A stretch of 64,000 nt of DNA from CAWINY01 sp963837635 (GTDB taxonomy: Bacteria > Acidobacteriota > Terriglobia > Terriglobales > Acidobacteriaceae): contig CAWINY010000007.1 in assembly GCA_963837635.1 (NCBI GenBank), positions 372,001-436,000 of the forward strand. Reading direction: 5' to 3'. Numbering within the stretch: the stretch's first letter is position 1; every line of letters starts with the position of its first letter. The translations under genes were made by a program, and so were the position numbers. The notes under the pieces are model-generated. The model was not told where the DNA came from. It saw only the letters and a list, made by a program, of their open reading frames with translations, and ran no database searches. Positions 33,560 through 41,752 of this stretch are shown in pieces.

Positions 33560-35287
33560 TCAGGGCAGATACGGGTAACCCTTGGCAATGGCCCGTTGCA
33601 GATCGGCATCATAGCCGTAAATATCATCGAAGAAGTGCACTTCCCCCTCCGCCGGCACAACCGCCGTGCCATAGACAATGAGTACCGGGATCGGCTGGTC
33701 AAGATTGACTCGAAGCGTCGTCTCCCCATTCATCGCTTCGCGGATGCGATCCGCAGTCCAGCCAGGCTGACTCCGCAACACCCAAGCGGCAAGTTCTTCC
33801 GGATGCTCGACACGTATGCACCCGTGACTGAAATCGCTCCGCGGCATGGAAAACAGATTCTGCATCGGCGTGCCGTGCAAGTAAACGTCGTGTTCGTTGG
33901 GGAAAACGAATTTCACCAGCCCCAAAGCATTGCTGCTTCCGGGTCTTTGGCGGATTCGCAGCCTTCCCGAGCGTAGCTGCTGGAGTATCTCCTTGCTGAC
34001 GGCTCCGTCGGCAACAACCCGGCCATCGAAAGTGACGATTTCGTATGCATGCTTCGCGAGATACGTGGTGGGGTCTCGTTCGATCTGAGGTATCAACTCG
34101 GCACGGGTGATGCTGCAAGGGACATCCCAGTAAGGCCGGAAGATTACATACTTCATCTCCTTCGTGAAGACTGGCGTCCGGTGCCGGTAGGCCTTACCGA
34201 CTACGATGTTCATTACCAAAACAGGCTCATGCTTTTCGTTGAGTGCGCGCAGCTTGTATTCGGGGATGTTGACAACGATGGGAGGTTGCGAGAACTCATG
34301 GGTAACCCAGCGCCAGCGCTCCAGGGTAAGTTGGAGCTGCTGGACGCGTTGGCCCAAGGGCACATTAAGCTCTGCGAGCGTACGTCCGGTGAGTTGCCCA
34401 TCTTCCTGCAGACCATGCCGATGTTGGAAGTGTTTGACCGCACTCACCAGTGGTTCTTGATAAACATCACCGGACGCGAGGCGAGCATCGGCAGGCAGAT
34501 CATTCAACAGCCTGAGCAGTTTTGCCAGCGTCGCGACGCCCGGATAAGTATCGCCAGGGCGGACGGGTTTCTTAGGCGTTGGCATGGGTCCTTCGTCGTA
34601 CTCCTGGGCAAAACGGATATAACTCTGGAGGGCCCTCTCGGTGCGCCAGTAGGCCGCAAGCGGTGGCTCCAGTTCGGCGAGCACCGATACCACATCCTGG
34701 GATTCCATAACACGCTTTTGCAGAAACTCAGCCAAATCGCATCGTTTTTGCCCGATGTCGAATCCGAAATTGAAGTGGCGGGGATTTACCCGCCCGACAT
34801 GCAGAGCCGAGAGGTACCGCATGGCGGAAACCGTAAGCGCCAGGTCGAATTTGGCTAGTTCGGTCTCCGAAACGGGCACGGCTTGCCGCAGGTTCTCCAG
34901 CCGCTCGGCCCAACGCGGCACGTCGTAGTCTTCAGGCTGCAATCCCTTGCTTTCAGCAGATTCCAGACAGGCGATGAGCGAAAGGGCTTGATCCGTCGGC
35001 CGGTTTGCTCTGATCCAGCCGAGAGCGTGTCCGTTCAGCTCATAGAACTTTCTTACGTCGCTACATCGATCCCTAAAATCCGGCCAACGAAGCAGAGGAA
35101 GATGGCCATCATTGATACTCGTGCGCAAAGCGGTCGCGGCATCAGAGGAGAGGGTTTGCTTTTCTCCGGAGACCGTCAGGGATGAAGATGAATAAGCTGC
35201 TACCCTATTGTCCTGGTCGGCAACGGTGGCGCATCCTGCCAGGACAAGCAGCAAGAGGCTTGCCAGCCGATGGGGTAACCGAAGCAT
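33560..35287 (-). CDS. L,D-transpeptidase (YcbB/LdtD type) lipoprotein
   Basis: 575 residues with a lipobox (LLLLVLAGCATV). The N-terminal scaffold is followed by a peptidoglycan-binding domain (LLRLLNDLPADAR to LAELNVPLGQRVQQL) and the YkuD catalytic domain with the Cys in SHGCIRVEHPEELAAW and HGTPMQNLF. It makes 3-3 cross-links, which are favoured in non-growing cells. A near-perfect operator (TGTGA-N6-TTACA) is 46 bp upstream. Confidence 0.92.
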   Translation of the reverse strand: MLRLPHRLASLLLLVLAGCATVADQDNRVAAYSSSSLTVSGEKQTLSSDAATALRTSINDGHLPLLRWPDFRDRCSDVRKFYELNGHALGWIRANRPTDQALSLIACLESAESKGLQPEDYDVPRWAERLENLRQAVPVSETELAKFDLALTVSAMRYLSALHVGRVNPRHFNFGFDIGQKRCDLAEFLQKRVMESQDVVSVLAELEPPLAAYWRTERALQSYIRFAQEYDEGPMPTPKKPVRPGDTYPGVATLAKLLRLLNDLPADARLASGDVYQEPLVSAVKHFQHRHGLQEDGQLTGRTLAELNVPLGQRVQQLQLTLERWRWVTHEFSQPPIVVNIPEYKLRALNEKHEPVLVMNIVVGKAYRHRTPVFTKEMKYVIFRPYWDVPCSITRAELIPQIERDPTTYLAKHAYEIVTFDGRVVADGAVSKEILQQLRSGRLRIRQRPGSSNALGLVKFVFPNEHDVYLHGTPMQNLFSMPRSDFSHGCIRVEHPEELAAWVLRSQPGWTADRIREAMNGETTLRVNLDQPIPVLIVYGTAVVPAEGEVHFFDDIYGYDADLQRAIAKGYPYLP

Positions 35288-35332
35288 CGCAGCACCCCAC
35301 GTGTAATGCTATCGCGTTCTGTGTGGAATGCT

Positions 35333-35346
35333 GTGATCTGTGTTAC
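35333..35346. promoter_or_regulatory. Near-perfect FNR/CRP-type site GTGA-TCTGTG-TTAC
   Basis: One mismatch in the core, but the outer bases keep the dyad (TGTGA...TTACA). It lies 46 bp upstream of the L,D-transpeptidase gene. Confidence 0.5.
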
Positions 35347-35513
35347 AGGCCAGTGCTCGTCGTGGCCATTCCCCGAAATGGGCCAGATGGTGACCCATTA
35401 TCCGTGGGACGGATCGCAGTCGTTGCATGCGCGTTTTTCACATTCCGAACCCCTTGGCGTCACCGCTCTCCTGGAGTGCGTGAGAGCGCGATGCTGGTGC
35501 TTGCGCTTGCGGC

Positions 35514-35675
35514 TCACAGCGTCTTGGTGATACTGGTCTCGTAATACGCAGCATTGCGCGCTGTAAAGTCCTTCCATTCCGCCGGCAAATCATCGAGGGG
35601 GAATATGGCGGAAACCGGACACACAGGAACGCAGGCTCCGCAATCAATGCAGTCGACGGGACTGATATAGAGCAT
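35514..35675 (-). pseudogene. C-terminal half of a 7Fe-type ferredoxin
   Basis: 53 codons beginning MLYISPVDCIDCGACVPVCP, with the second-cluster motif CxxCxxCxxxCP intact and the usual tail (FPLDDLPAEWKDF). The first half, which binds the other cluster in FdxA-type ferredoxins, is missing; the sequence upstream switches to RtcB at about 35690. A short product from the ATG at 35675 could be made, but the parent gene is truncated. Confidence 0.82.
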
Positions 35676-35689
35676 CTCCTCGGTTTGAA

Positions 35690-36235
35690 ACTTCGGCCAG
35701 TCCGCTCATCGAGCCGGCGCGCACGACGATGCCGCGCGATTCAAGCTCCTGCCGCAACTGCGAGCCTTTCACCATTTTCTTGGCCTTGGCGCGGCTCATG
35801 ACCCGCCCTGCCCCGTGACAAGTTGAACCAAAAGCTTGGTCCATAGAACCCGGCGTGCCCAAAAGCACAAACGATGCCGTGCCCATCGAGCCCGGGATGA
35901 GCACCGGCTGACCGAGCGGGCGCAGATCATCGGGCAGGACTGGAGATCCCGGTCCAAAGGCGCGGGTTGCACCCTTGCGATGCACGCACAGGCGCATGCT
36001 CCGCCCGGCGACGCGGTGCTCTTCAACCTTAGCCATGTTGTGCGCGATGTCGTAGACCTGATGCAGGTCGAAATCTGTTACCTTGCCTGCCAGCACCAGT
36101 TCGAACGAACGCCGGATGCTGTGCGCCAGCGCCTGGCGATTGGCAAAGGCAAAATTGGCCGCGCAGCACATGGCGCGGAAGTGGTTCTCTCCCTCCTCGG
36201 AGTCAAAGGGAGCGCACACCAGTTCGAGGTCGCAA
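35690..36235 (-). pseudogene. rtcB: RtcB RNA ligase, internal fragment
   Basis: About 175 codons of RtcB: CAPFDSEEGENHFRAM, ANFAFANRQALAHSIR, VYDIAHNMAKVEEH (metal-site His), STCHGAGRVMSRAKAKK (signature) and ESRGIVVRAGSMSGLAE. The N-terminal half and the last roughly 40 residues are missing. At 35690 the sequence switches to ferredoxin; at about 36230 it switches to archease. RtcB ligates 2',3'-cyclic phosphate RNA ends; this fragment cannot. Confidence 0.85.
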
Positions 36236-36362
36236 GCCGGCAGAGCGCCCGGGCCGCATTCGTGAAGAGTTCCGCCGGATCACGCCCCCGAACCAGAAAC
36301 GCCCAGTCGGCCGTGTGCTCCACTTCTTCGTAGCCGTCCGGTTTTGAATGCGTGTCGAACAC
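36230..36362 (-). pseudogene. Archease, N-terminal fragment
   Basis: About 44 codons: YEEVEHTADWAFLVRGRDPA, then ELFTNAARALCRL, the start of archease, the activator of RtcB. It ends at the junction with the RtcB fragment, in a different frame. The archease-rtcB order is the normal operon order, so one deletion removed the end of archease and the start of rtcB. Confidence 0.8.
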
Positions 36363-36423
36363 TTTCCAATCAACTCCGATACCACGGCCTGCTTCGACTA
36401 CAAGGGTTGAGAAATTTGCTTTG

Positions 36424-37089
36424 CTAGACTGCGATACCGTCCAGCATCTCCGGTCGCGCCGCGGATCGGAAACGGATCACGGTGGTTGTTCCGTCGGCTG
36501 ATTCGATTTCCAGTCCCTCGTGCGCACCAGTCTCGGATCGCTTGAACCTTATGTGGGTCGGGCTGTCCACTATATGGGTAATGTGCTCTTTCGTGCCGTA
36601 TCCCACCTGGATATAGGCTCGCTCCTTGCCGTCGGCACGGTCGATGCTGATCCCTTTCAATTGGCGCTGCTCGACCGCGATCAGTGTGCCCGGGAGACTT
36701 TCGACTTCAATCGTTACCAGCCAGTCCAAGTGCTGGCGGCTGAAGCTGTCGAGGAACGCGAGCCACTGCTCGTGAGGAATATCCACGTGCCCTTCGATCT
36801 GCGCCAACTGGGTTTGCGGTTCACCGCCCGGCCCAGTATCAAATCCACCGAGCAGTTGTCCGCCTTCCCAGGTCAATTCAGAGCCGCCATGGTTTTCATA
36901 ACCCGAGGCACCGCGCTCGCCTTGTCCCCAGGATGCTTGCTGTTTGAGCTCAACATTGCCTGGAGGATGGGGACCTGACATCGGATACACGCCCGAGCGC
37001 CCGACTTCATCCTTGCGGCCCTTGCCGCCGCCGGGAACACCGCCCTCGCGGTTGCTTTCGTCGTTTGTCGGATGGGGAACGTCCTTCAT
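36424..37089 (-). CDS. DUF5335-like protein
   Basis: 221 residues. GGAGGTG precedes the ATG at 37089, which is preferred to the longer frame from 37212. The N-terminal 90 residues are glycine-rich and disordered. The C-terminal domain (HEQWLAFLDSFSRQHLDWLV to IRFRSAARPEML) resembles the DUF5335 family, which often accompanies USPs and Hsp20 genes. Function unknown. A one-mismatch operator lies 160 bp upstream. Confidence 0.65.
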   Translation of the reverse strand: MKDVPHPTNDESNREGGVPGGGKGRKDEVGRSGVYPMSGPHPPGNVELKQQASWGQGERGASGYENHGGSELTWEGGQLLGGFDTGPGGEPQTQLAQIEGHVDIPHEQWLAFLDSFSRQHLDWLVTIEVESLPGTLIAVEQRQLKGISIDRADGKERAYIQVGYGTKEHITHIVDSPTHIRFKRSETGAHEGLEIESADGTTTVIRFRSAARPEMLDGIAV

Positions 37090-37248
37090 GGATGCACCTC
37101 CAACTGCTGCTGAGGTACCTTCGCCGCCGGTACTGTTGGCTCTCTCCAGCGGCGAATTCCGAGAACGTGAACGGGGCTTACAGAGCCTTGGGATAACCCG
37201 CGAGCCCCTCAATCGTTAACACGATAAGCGAATCTCCGAGTCGTTGCC

Positions 37249-37262
37249 ATGACGCGGGTCAC
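37249..37262. promoter_or_regulatory. Near-perfect FNR/CRP-type site ATGA-CGCGGG-TCAC
   Basis: One mismatch from GTGA-N6-TCAC. It lies in the 73-bp gap between the phosphoribosyltransferase and the DUF5335-like gene. Confidence 0.45.
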
Positions 37263-37285
37263 ACCAGAGGTGGCAATATCGTCGC

Positions 37286-37957
37286 TCAGGCGGCTGTGGA
37301 CGTGCCGCGACTGGCTACTCGCTTTGCGGCGCGTTGCAGCAGCTCTCGTACTTCCTCGTCAGAAACTTGGTGGAAATCTTTGTAGTACCCGCCAATCGCG
37401 AAAAACGATTCCGGCCGGGCAACACAGACAATTTCATCTGCTTGGGTCGTCAACTCGATAGAAGTTGAGGGGGGAGCCACGGGAACGGCAATCACAAGCC
37501 GTTTTGGTTGTTGTTGCCGTACGGCAGCGGCACCGGCCCACATGGTGGCCCCGGTTGCGATTCCGTCGTCCACCAGAATGACTGTACGTCCCCGGAATTG
37601 GAGAGCAGGAGCATCGCCGCGATAAAGAGCCTCACGCCGCGCCAGTTCTCGCTGTTCCTCTTCCGTGACAGCGTCAACGAGTTGAGCTGAAATTCCTAAC
37701 GTTTCAATCAGGTCATGCTGCAAGACACGAATCCCGCCCGACGCGATGGCCCCCATCGCCAGTTCCTCCTGGCCGGGCACGCCCAGCTTGCGGACAATCA
37801 GCACATCGAGCGGAGCATTCAGTGCCTCGGCCACCTGAAAGCCCACCACCACCCCGCCACGCGGCAGGGCGCACACGACAAGATCCGGGGCATTAACATA
37901 TCGCCGGAGCTGAGCCGCCACCAACTGACCCGCATGGTTCCGGTCGCGGAATAACAT
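37286..37957 (-). CDS. Phosphoribosyltransferase-family protein
   Basis: 223 residues, with GGGAGGG before the ATG. The PRPP-binding motif is VILVDDGIATGATM at about residues 126-139, preceded by the PRGGVVVG loop. The substrate is unknown; the nearest functional parallel I recall is mycobacterial Rv0571c, a member of the DosR regulon. It is transcribed toward the DUF5335-like gene with a 73-bp gap. Confidence 0.88.
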   Translation of the reverse strand: MLFRDRNHAGQLVAAQLRRYVNAPDLVVCALPRGGVVVGFQVAEALNAPLDVLIVRKLGVPGQEELAMGAIASGGIRVLQHDLIETLGISAQLVDAVTEEEQRELARREALYRGDAPALQFRGRTVILVDDGIATGATMWAGAAAVRQQQPKRLVIAVPVAPPSTSIELTTQADEIVCVARPESFFAIGGYYKDFHQVSDEEVRELLQRAAKRVASRGTSTAA

Positions 37958-38100
37958 TTCACCCTCCCGGACTTTGTGCTCGAAATCGCGACTACACGCC
38001 TCTGTACCTATTAATCGGCCAAGCCGGTGGCCGCCCCGGGGGATGTGCCAATCTTCGCCACACCAGCCCAGCCCCCGGCATGAATGCCGATCCAGATGGC

Positions 38101-38388
38101 CTAAGCTGCCTTCCCAGGTAGTTGTTGTCCTCTATCGGTGGCTGGCAGTAATTGCGGCGCAGGGGCTCCTGCATTCCCCATCCCAATGAGGATCACCTTT
38201 CGGGCCGGGTGAAAGGCCAAGGTCATGGTGCGAGAACAGGCCCCACAGAGCCAGAAATGCTCGGTTGGTGTAGGCGCCGCTTTAGACTCGGCACCCGCCA
38301 CCAGGCGCGGTTCTAGCGAGAAGATTTTGCCCTCGTGGAGGTACCGGAACTCCGCCTGGCAATCTGGGTTAGCACACGTCGCAACCAT
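38101..38388 (-). CDS. Small zinc-binding protein
   Basis: 95 residues from an ATG preceded by GAGGTG. Two cysteine pairs (CANPDCQAEF near the start and CGAC at about residue 49) suggest a zinc ribbon. The C-terminal half is hydrophobic/low-complexity. No family recognised. A perfect operator site is 168 bp upstream. Confidence 0.6.
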   Translation of the reverse strand: MVATCANPDCQAEFRYLHEGKIFSLEPRLVAGAESKAAPTPTEHFWLCGACSRTMTLAFHPARKVILIGMGNAGAPAPQLLPATDRGQQLPGKAA

Positions 38389-38555
38389 TGCCGCACCTCT
38401 TTGTGCGCGGGTGTGATGCTTGGAATGCTGCTGCGTGGGTCCCAGCAGTCTAGAACAAGCAGTATGGAAATTACGGCAGAACCACAGCAAAAGCGCCAAG
38501 CAACTCTGCCTACTCAATGCCGATAGACAATACTTTCTAAGCCGGCTCGGTTTCG

Positions 38556-38569
38556 GTGACAGCGATCAC
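38556..38569. promoter_or_regulatory. FNR/CRP-type palindrome GTGA-CAGCGA-TCAC
   Basis: Perfect dyad between the zinc-protein gene (minus) and the GGDEF gene end. Probably serves the minus-strand zinc-protein gene. Confidence 0.6.
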
Positions 38570-38640
38570 AACAGGGCGGGTTTATGCAGAGTCGCCGGTA
38601 ATCACAAAATACGGATTGCCAGCATATGATGCCGCAGACG

Positions 38641-39504
38641 CTAACGAGGTGGCTTGATCGTCATCGGTGCTTGCTGCTGCTTCACACCGCTTCGTCCGGT
38701 CGCTTTCACGGAATACATCGCTGCGTCAGCTTGGGAGACGATTTCCTGCACCGAGTCCGGAGGCGGACAAAAGGTCACAGTTCCGATACTGAAGCTAACC
38801 GCCCATTGGTGTCTCTGCATGGCGTCGTCCAATGCTTTCACCATCTTTCCAAGCACCGCCCCAGCTGCTGACATGTCGGTCTGCGGCAGCAAGACAGCGA
38901 ACTCGTCCCCGCCCATTCTGGCAACGAAATCGCTTTGGCGGATGTTCTCGCGCATGGCCTTGGCCGCACACGCCAGCAGTCGATCACCCGCCGTGTGTCC
39001 CAGTCGATCGTTGATGCTCTTAAACTTATCCACATCAACATAAGCTACCGACATCGGAGATCGGTCGGACCTTGCCCGGTTCTTCTCGGCGGTGAGGCAT
39101 TCGAAGAAAGCGCGTCGATTGGGGATGCCGGTCACATCGTCGGTAAGTGACCGCTCCTTTTCGCGCGTGTAGAGGCGGTTTAGTTCTGAGACGATCAGAA
39201 CAATAAAGGCGTAGAGCGACAGCCAAGCGAGATCATTCCAATAAACAATTCCTCGATGGAGGTGATACGCAGGCGGGGTGCGATATACGGCGAGCAGCAA
39301 AGCTGCACTCGCGATTGCGGCGGCCAGTCCCGCCCGCCGGTTGATGAACCAGCTGAAAAATGAGACCGGGATGATATAGAAGATGGAAATCTCGAGTTCG
39401 GGCCCGGCAAAGTGGTCTCCTATCCAAATGAGCAGGAACAATCCAGCTCCAAGCGGCACCAGAATTCTCTTGGGCCGCCTACCCAGGAACTCGGTCACAC
39501 TCAT
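38641..39504 (-). CDS. Membrane GGDEF diguanylate cyclase
   Basis: 287 residues. Four or five hydrophobic helices fill residues 15-115 (MASE-like membrane sensor). The catalytic domain has DDVTGIPNRRAFFE, YVDVDKFKSIND and the intact active site MGGDEFAVL. An inhibitory I-site RQSD lies five residues before GGDEF. It should make c-di-GMP. No operator site was seen upstream. Confidence 0.93.
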   Translation of the reverse strand: MSVTEFLGRRPKRILVPLGAGLFLLIWIGDHFAGPELEISIFYIIPVSFFSWFINRRAGLAAAIASAALLLAVYRTPPAYHLHRGIVYWNDLAWLSLYAFIVLIVSELNRLYTREKERSLTDDVTGIPNRRAFFECLTAEKNRARSDRSPMSVAYVDVDKFKSINDRLGHTAGDRLLACAAKAMRENIRQSDFVARMGGDEFAVLLPQTDMSAAGAVLGKMVKALDDAMQRHQWAVSFSIGTVTFCPPPDSVQEIVSQADAAMYSVKATGRSGVKQQQAPMTIKPPR

Positions 39505-39576
39505 GTCATCGGCCTATAGGATTGGAACTCACCCTACACATCAGGGCTAGCCACCCTCGCTGTGCTGGCGGTTCGG

Positions 39577-40359
39577 CTAAGCGGCTCTTCGTCGAGCATT
39601 TTGCCGACATCGATCTTCAAGGGCTTCGCCCGCGCCGCCATCCGTTCTCGCGATTCTTCGTAGCGCTGATTGGTTGCTGATCACGAGGCTCGAACCGGTT
39701 GCCCGTAGGATGTGCCGATCTTTCAGCGCGCTGAACAAGCGGGTCACGGTCTCGCGCGAGACGCCAATCATCTGGGCCGTTTCCTCATGGGTCAGACCCG
39801 AAAGCAGACCGGGCATAAGCCGTTGCGCGTGCCCATCCTTTGCGCTGAATTCCAACAACAGCCTGGCGAGCTTTTCCGCCGCCGAATGGGAAAGGCCCAG
39901 GGAGCGGATTCCCCGGCAGGCGCTGTTGTAATTGCCGCTCAACTGCTCTGCCACACGGAAACAGGCGTCGTTATGCTTGCGCACAAAGCGGAGAAAATCG
40001 TCGCGTCTGACGAAGCCCGCCTGGCAAGGCCCAATGGTTTCCGCCGTCTGCTCGTAGGGATTGCCGGCAATGGTGGCGCTAAGGCCCAGCAACTCGCCCG
40101 CTTCAGCAACCCTAAGAATTAGGGTCTTGCCGTTGCTGGAAGACATCGAGAGTTTTACCTGTCCTTGGCAGAGAATAAAGACGCCACGGGAGGTCTGTCC
40201 TTCCAGAAAAAGCACAGCATGATCAGGGTAGGCCATCGCGCCCTTAATAGCTTCGAATGATTGCAGGGCCGCTCTGGGCAGATTGCAAAAACTTCGGTTG
40301 GCCCTCAGCTTGCAGCTGACGCAGCTCTCAATGACATCCAGATGACAGGGTGCTTGCAC
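39577..40359 (-). CDS. FNR/CRP-family transcription regulator
   Basis: 260 residues from a GTG with AGGAGG upstream. Cysteines 13, 16 and 25 near the N-terminus plus Cys112 in the effector domain are placed like the four [4Fe-4S] ligands of FNR (three N-terminal plus one about 90 residues later), so oxygen sensing is likely. The cyclic-nucleotide-type beta-roll covers about residues 40-120, followed by the long dimer helix. The DNA helix is GVSRETVTRLFSAL with Arg202, Glu203 and Arg207, the R-E-x3-R pattern of CRP that contacts GTGA, not the E-x3-R pattern of FNR. This matches the GTGA-N6-TCAC dyads throughout the window, of which it is the best candidate reader. Confidence 0.92.
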   Translation of the reverse strand: MQAPCHLDVIESCVSCKLRANRSFCNLPRAALQSFEAIKGAMAYPDHAVLFLEGQTSRGVFILCQGQVKLSMSSSNGKTLILRVAEAGELLGLSATIAGNPYEQTAETIGPCQAGFVRRDDFLRFVRKHNDACFRVAEQLSGNYNSACRGIRSLGLSHSAAEKLARLLLEFSAKDGHAQRLMPGLLSGLTHEETAQMIGVSRETVTRLFSALKDRHILRATGSSLVISNQSALRRIARTDGGAGEALEDRCRQNARRRAA

Positions 40360-40403
40360 AAACGCCTCCTTTCATCGCACAGCTAAGCTCTTGGATGCCA
40401 ACA

Positions 40404-40417
40404 CCGACCCTCGTCAC
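40404..40417 (-). promoter_or_regulatory. Half-conserved operator upstream of the FNR/CRP gene
   Basis: On the minus strand GTGA-CGAGGG-TCGG: the first half and spacer equal those of the HPF site at 20971, the last two bases differ. It lies 45 bp before the start codon; possible autoregulation. Confidence 0.4.
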
Positions 40418-40821
40418 ACATTAACATCTGTAAACCCCGTCACGTAATGAGTAGTGAACCGGGGCACTTCTGGGCTGCAGCACAAAGCGGAATCGCAAGT
40501 TCACGACTCGGTCCTAAGGCACCCTGGGCAGCATGACACTACCATCAAACCGTTCTTCTTGTCTCAGTGAAGCGGCACGCTGCCAGGTGGGCGCGTTCGG
40601 CCACGCGGGTTATGCGGACCGAGCACGACCACGCCTTCCAGTGACAGAATTCGTCCGGTCCAAAAGCTCTGCATTCGGTACGTATCAGTGGCGGACGTAC
40701 CTGCGCCGCTGTCGCCTGGCAGAAGTGAACAAACCGGACTTTTTCATCCCTGGAACATCCTGTTTCAAGCCGGGACGGACTTTCGGGCCGCGCGGGGAGT
40801 ATGGCGACCCCGCCGACGATG
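40418..40821. other. Gap behind the truncated ribonucleotide reductase
   Basis: About 400 bases between the regulator's upstream region and the nrdJ fragment. The remaining C-terminal part of nrdJ should be here but I find no match. An open plus-strand frame (40533-40916) overlaps nrdJ and has no ribosome site; I treat it as non-coding. Confidence 0.4.
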
Positions 40822-41742
40822 TCACGTGTTTGACCGCAAATTATCTCTTCTTTTCTCTACGCAACATTCATAAGGAAGGAGCGGAACCTCCCCGCAAGGG
40901 TTGGTGCTTTCGATGACGCCGTCCGCTGGGGTGGGACTGGCCCGGTTGATCGTATCGACGAATAGCATTCCCGGATCGCCGGTTTCCCACGCCGCAAGGC
41001 AAATTCTGTCGAACAGAGCACGCGCGGAAACTTTCCTTACAACCCGGCCATCGCCAGCACGAATGGGCTGATCGCCACCGGCCTGGACTGCCGACATAAA
41101 CTCATCCGTGGCTGCCACGGACAAATTGAAATTCTGTAGCGATCCTCCGTCGCGTTTACAGTCGATGAACTCCTCAATGTCGGGATGATCCACACGGAGT
41201 ACCGCCATGTTGGCGCCGCGACGCCTGCCGCCCAACTTGATGTTCTCGGTGGCGGAATCGAAGACCTTCATGAACGAAACCGGTCCGGAGGAGGTGCCGC
41301 CACTGGAACTGAGCCGCTCCCCGGCGGCGCGAAGCCGCGAAAAGGCAAAGCCAGTGCCGCCTCCCGAACGCTGGATCAGCGCCATGTGGCTGATGGCCTG
41401 GAAAATAGATTCAAGCGTGTCTTCAATCGGCAGGACGAAGCAGGCGGAGAGCTGGCCAAGGACCGTTCCAGCATTCATCAGCGTCGGGGAGTTGGGCAGA
41501 AAATCCAGCGTGTTCATCAGTTCAAAGAAGCGTTCTTCCCAAACATGACACTGGCTTGTCGGCCCGCAGGCCAGCTCCGCCTGCGAGACAGCCAACGCCA
41601 CACGTTCGAACATCTCTCGGGGAGTTTCCATCACAGTGCCACTGGCATCGCGGCGAAGATAGCGCGACTCGAGCACGCGCAGGCTGTTCCCCTCGAACGC
41701 TACCGGCGGCTTTTCGTTTTGTATATGCGCGGAAGGAATCAT
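40822..41742 (-). pseudogene. nrdJ: Class II ribonucleotide reductase, N-terminal half
   Basis: 306 residues of an adenosylcobalamin-dependent reductase: FLPNSPTLMNAG, GQLSACFVLPIED (substrate-site Cys), RSGGGTGFAFSRLR, SGGTSSGPVSFMKVFD and STNPCGEVPLLPYECC (active-site Cys). Right after this point, where the barrel should continue for several hundred residues, the frame reads VEKRRDNLRSNT and stops. The downstream catalytic and C-terminal thiol regions are absent, so it cannot work. Class II enzymes supply deoxynucleotides without oxygen. Confidence 0.87.
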
Positions 41743-41752
41743 ACGGAAACCC

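Noticed and set aside
40533..40916. Plus-strand open frame of 127 codons
   Set aside because: Overlaps the nrdJ fragment on the other strand, lacks a ribosome site and has no family features.
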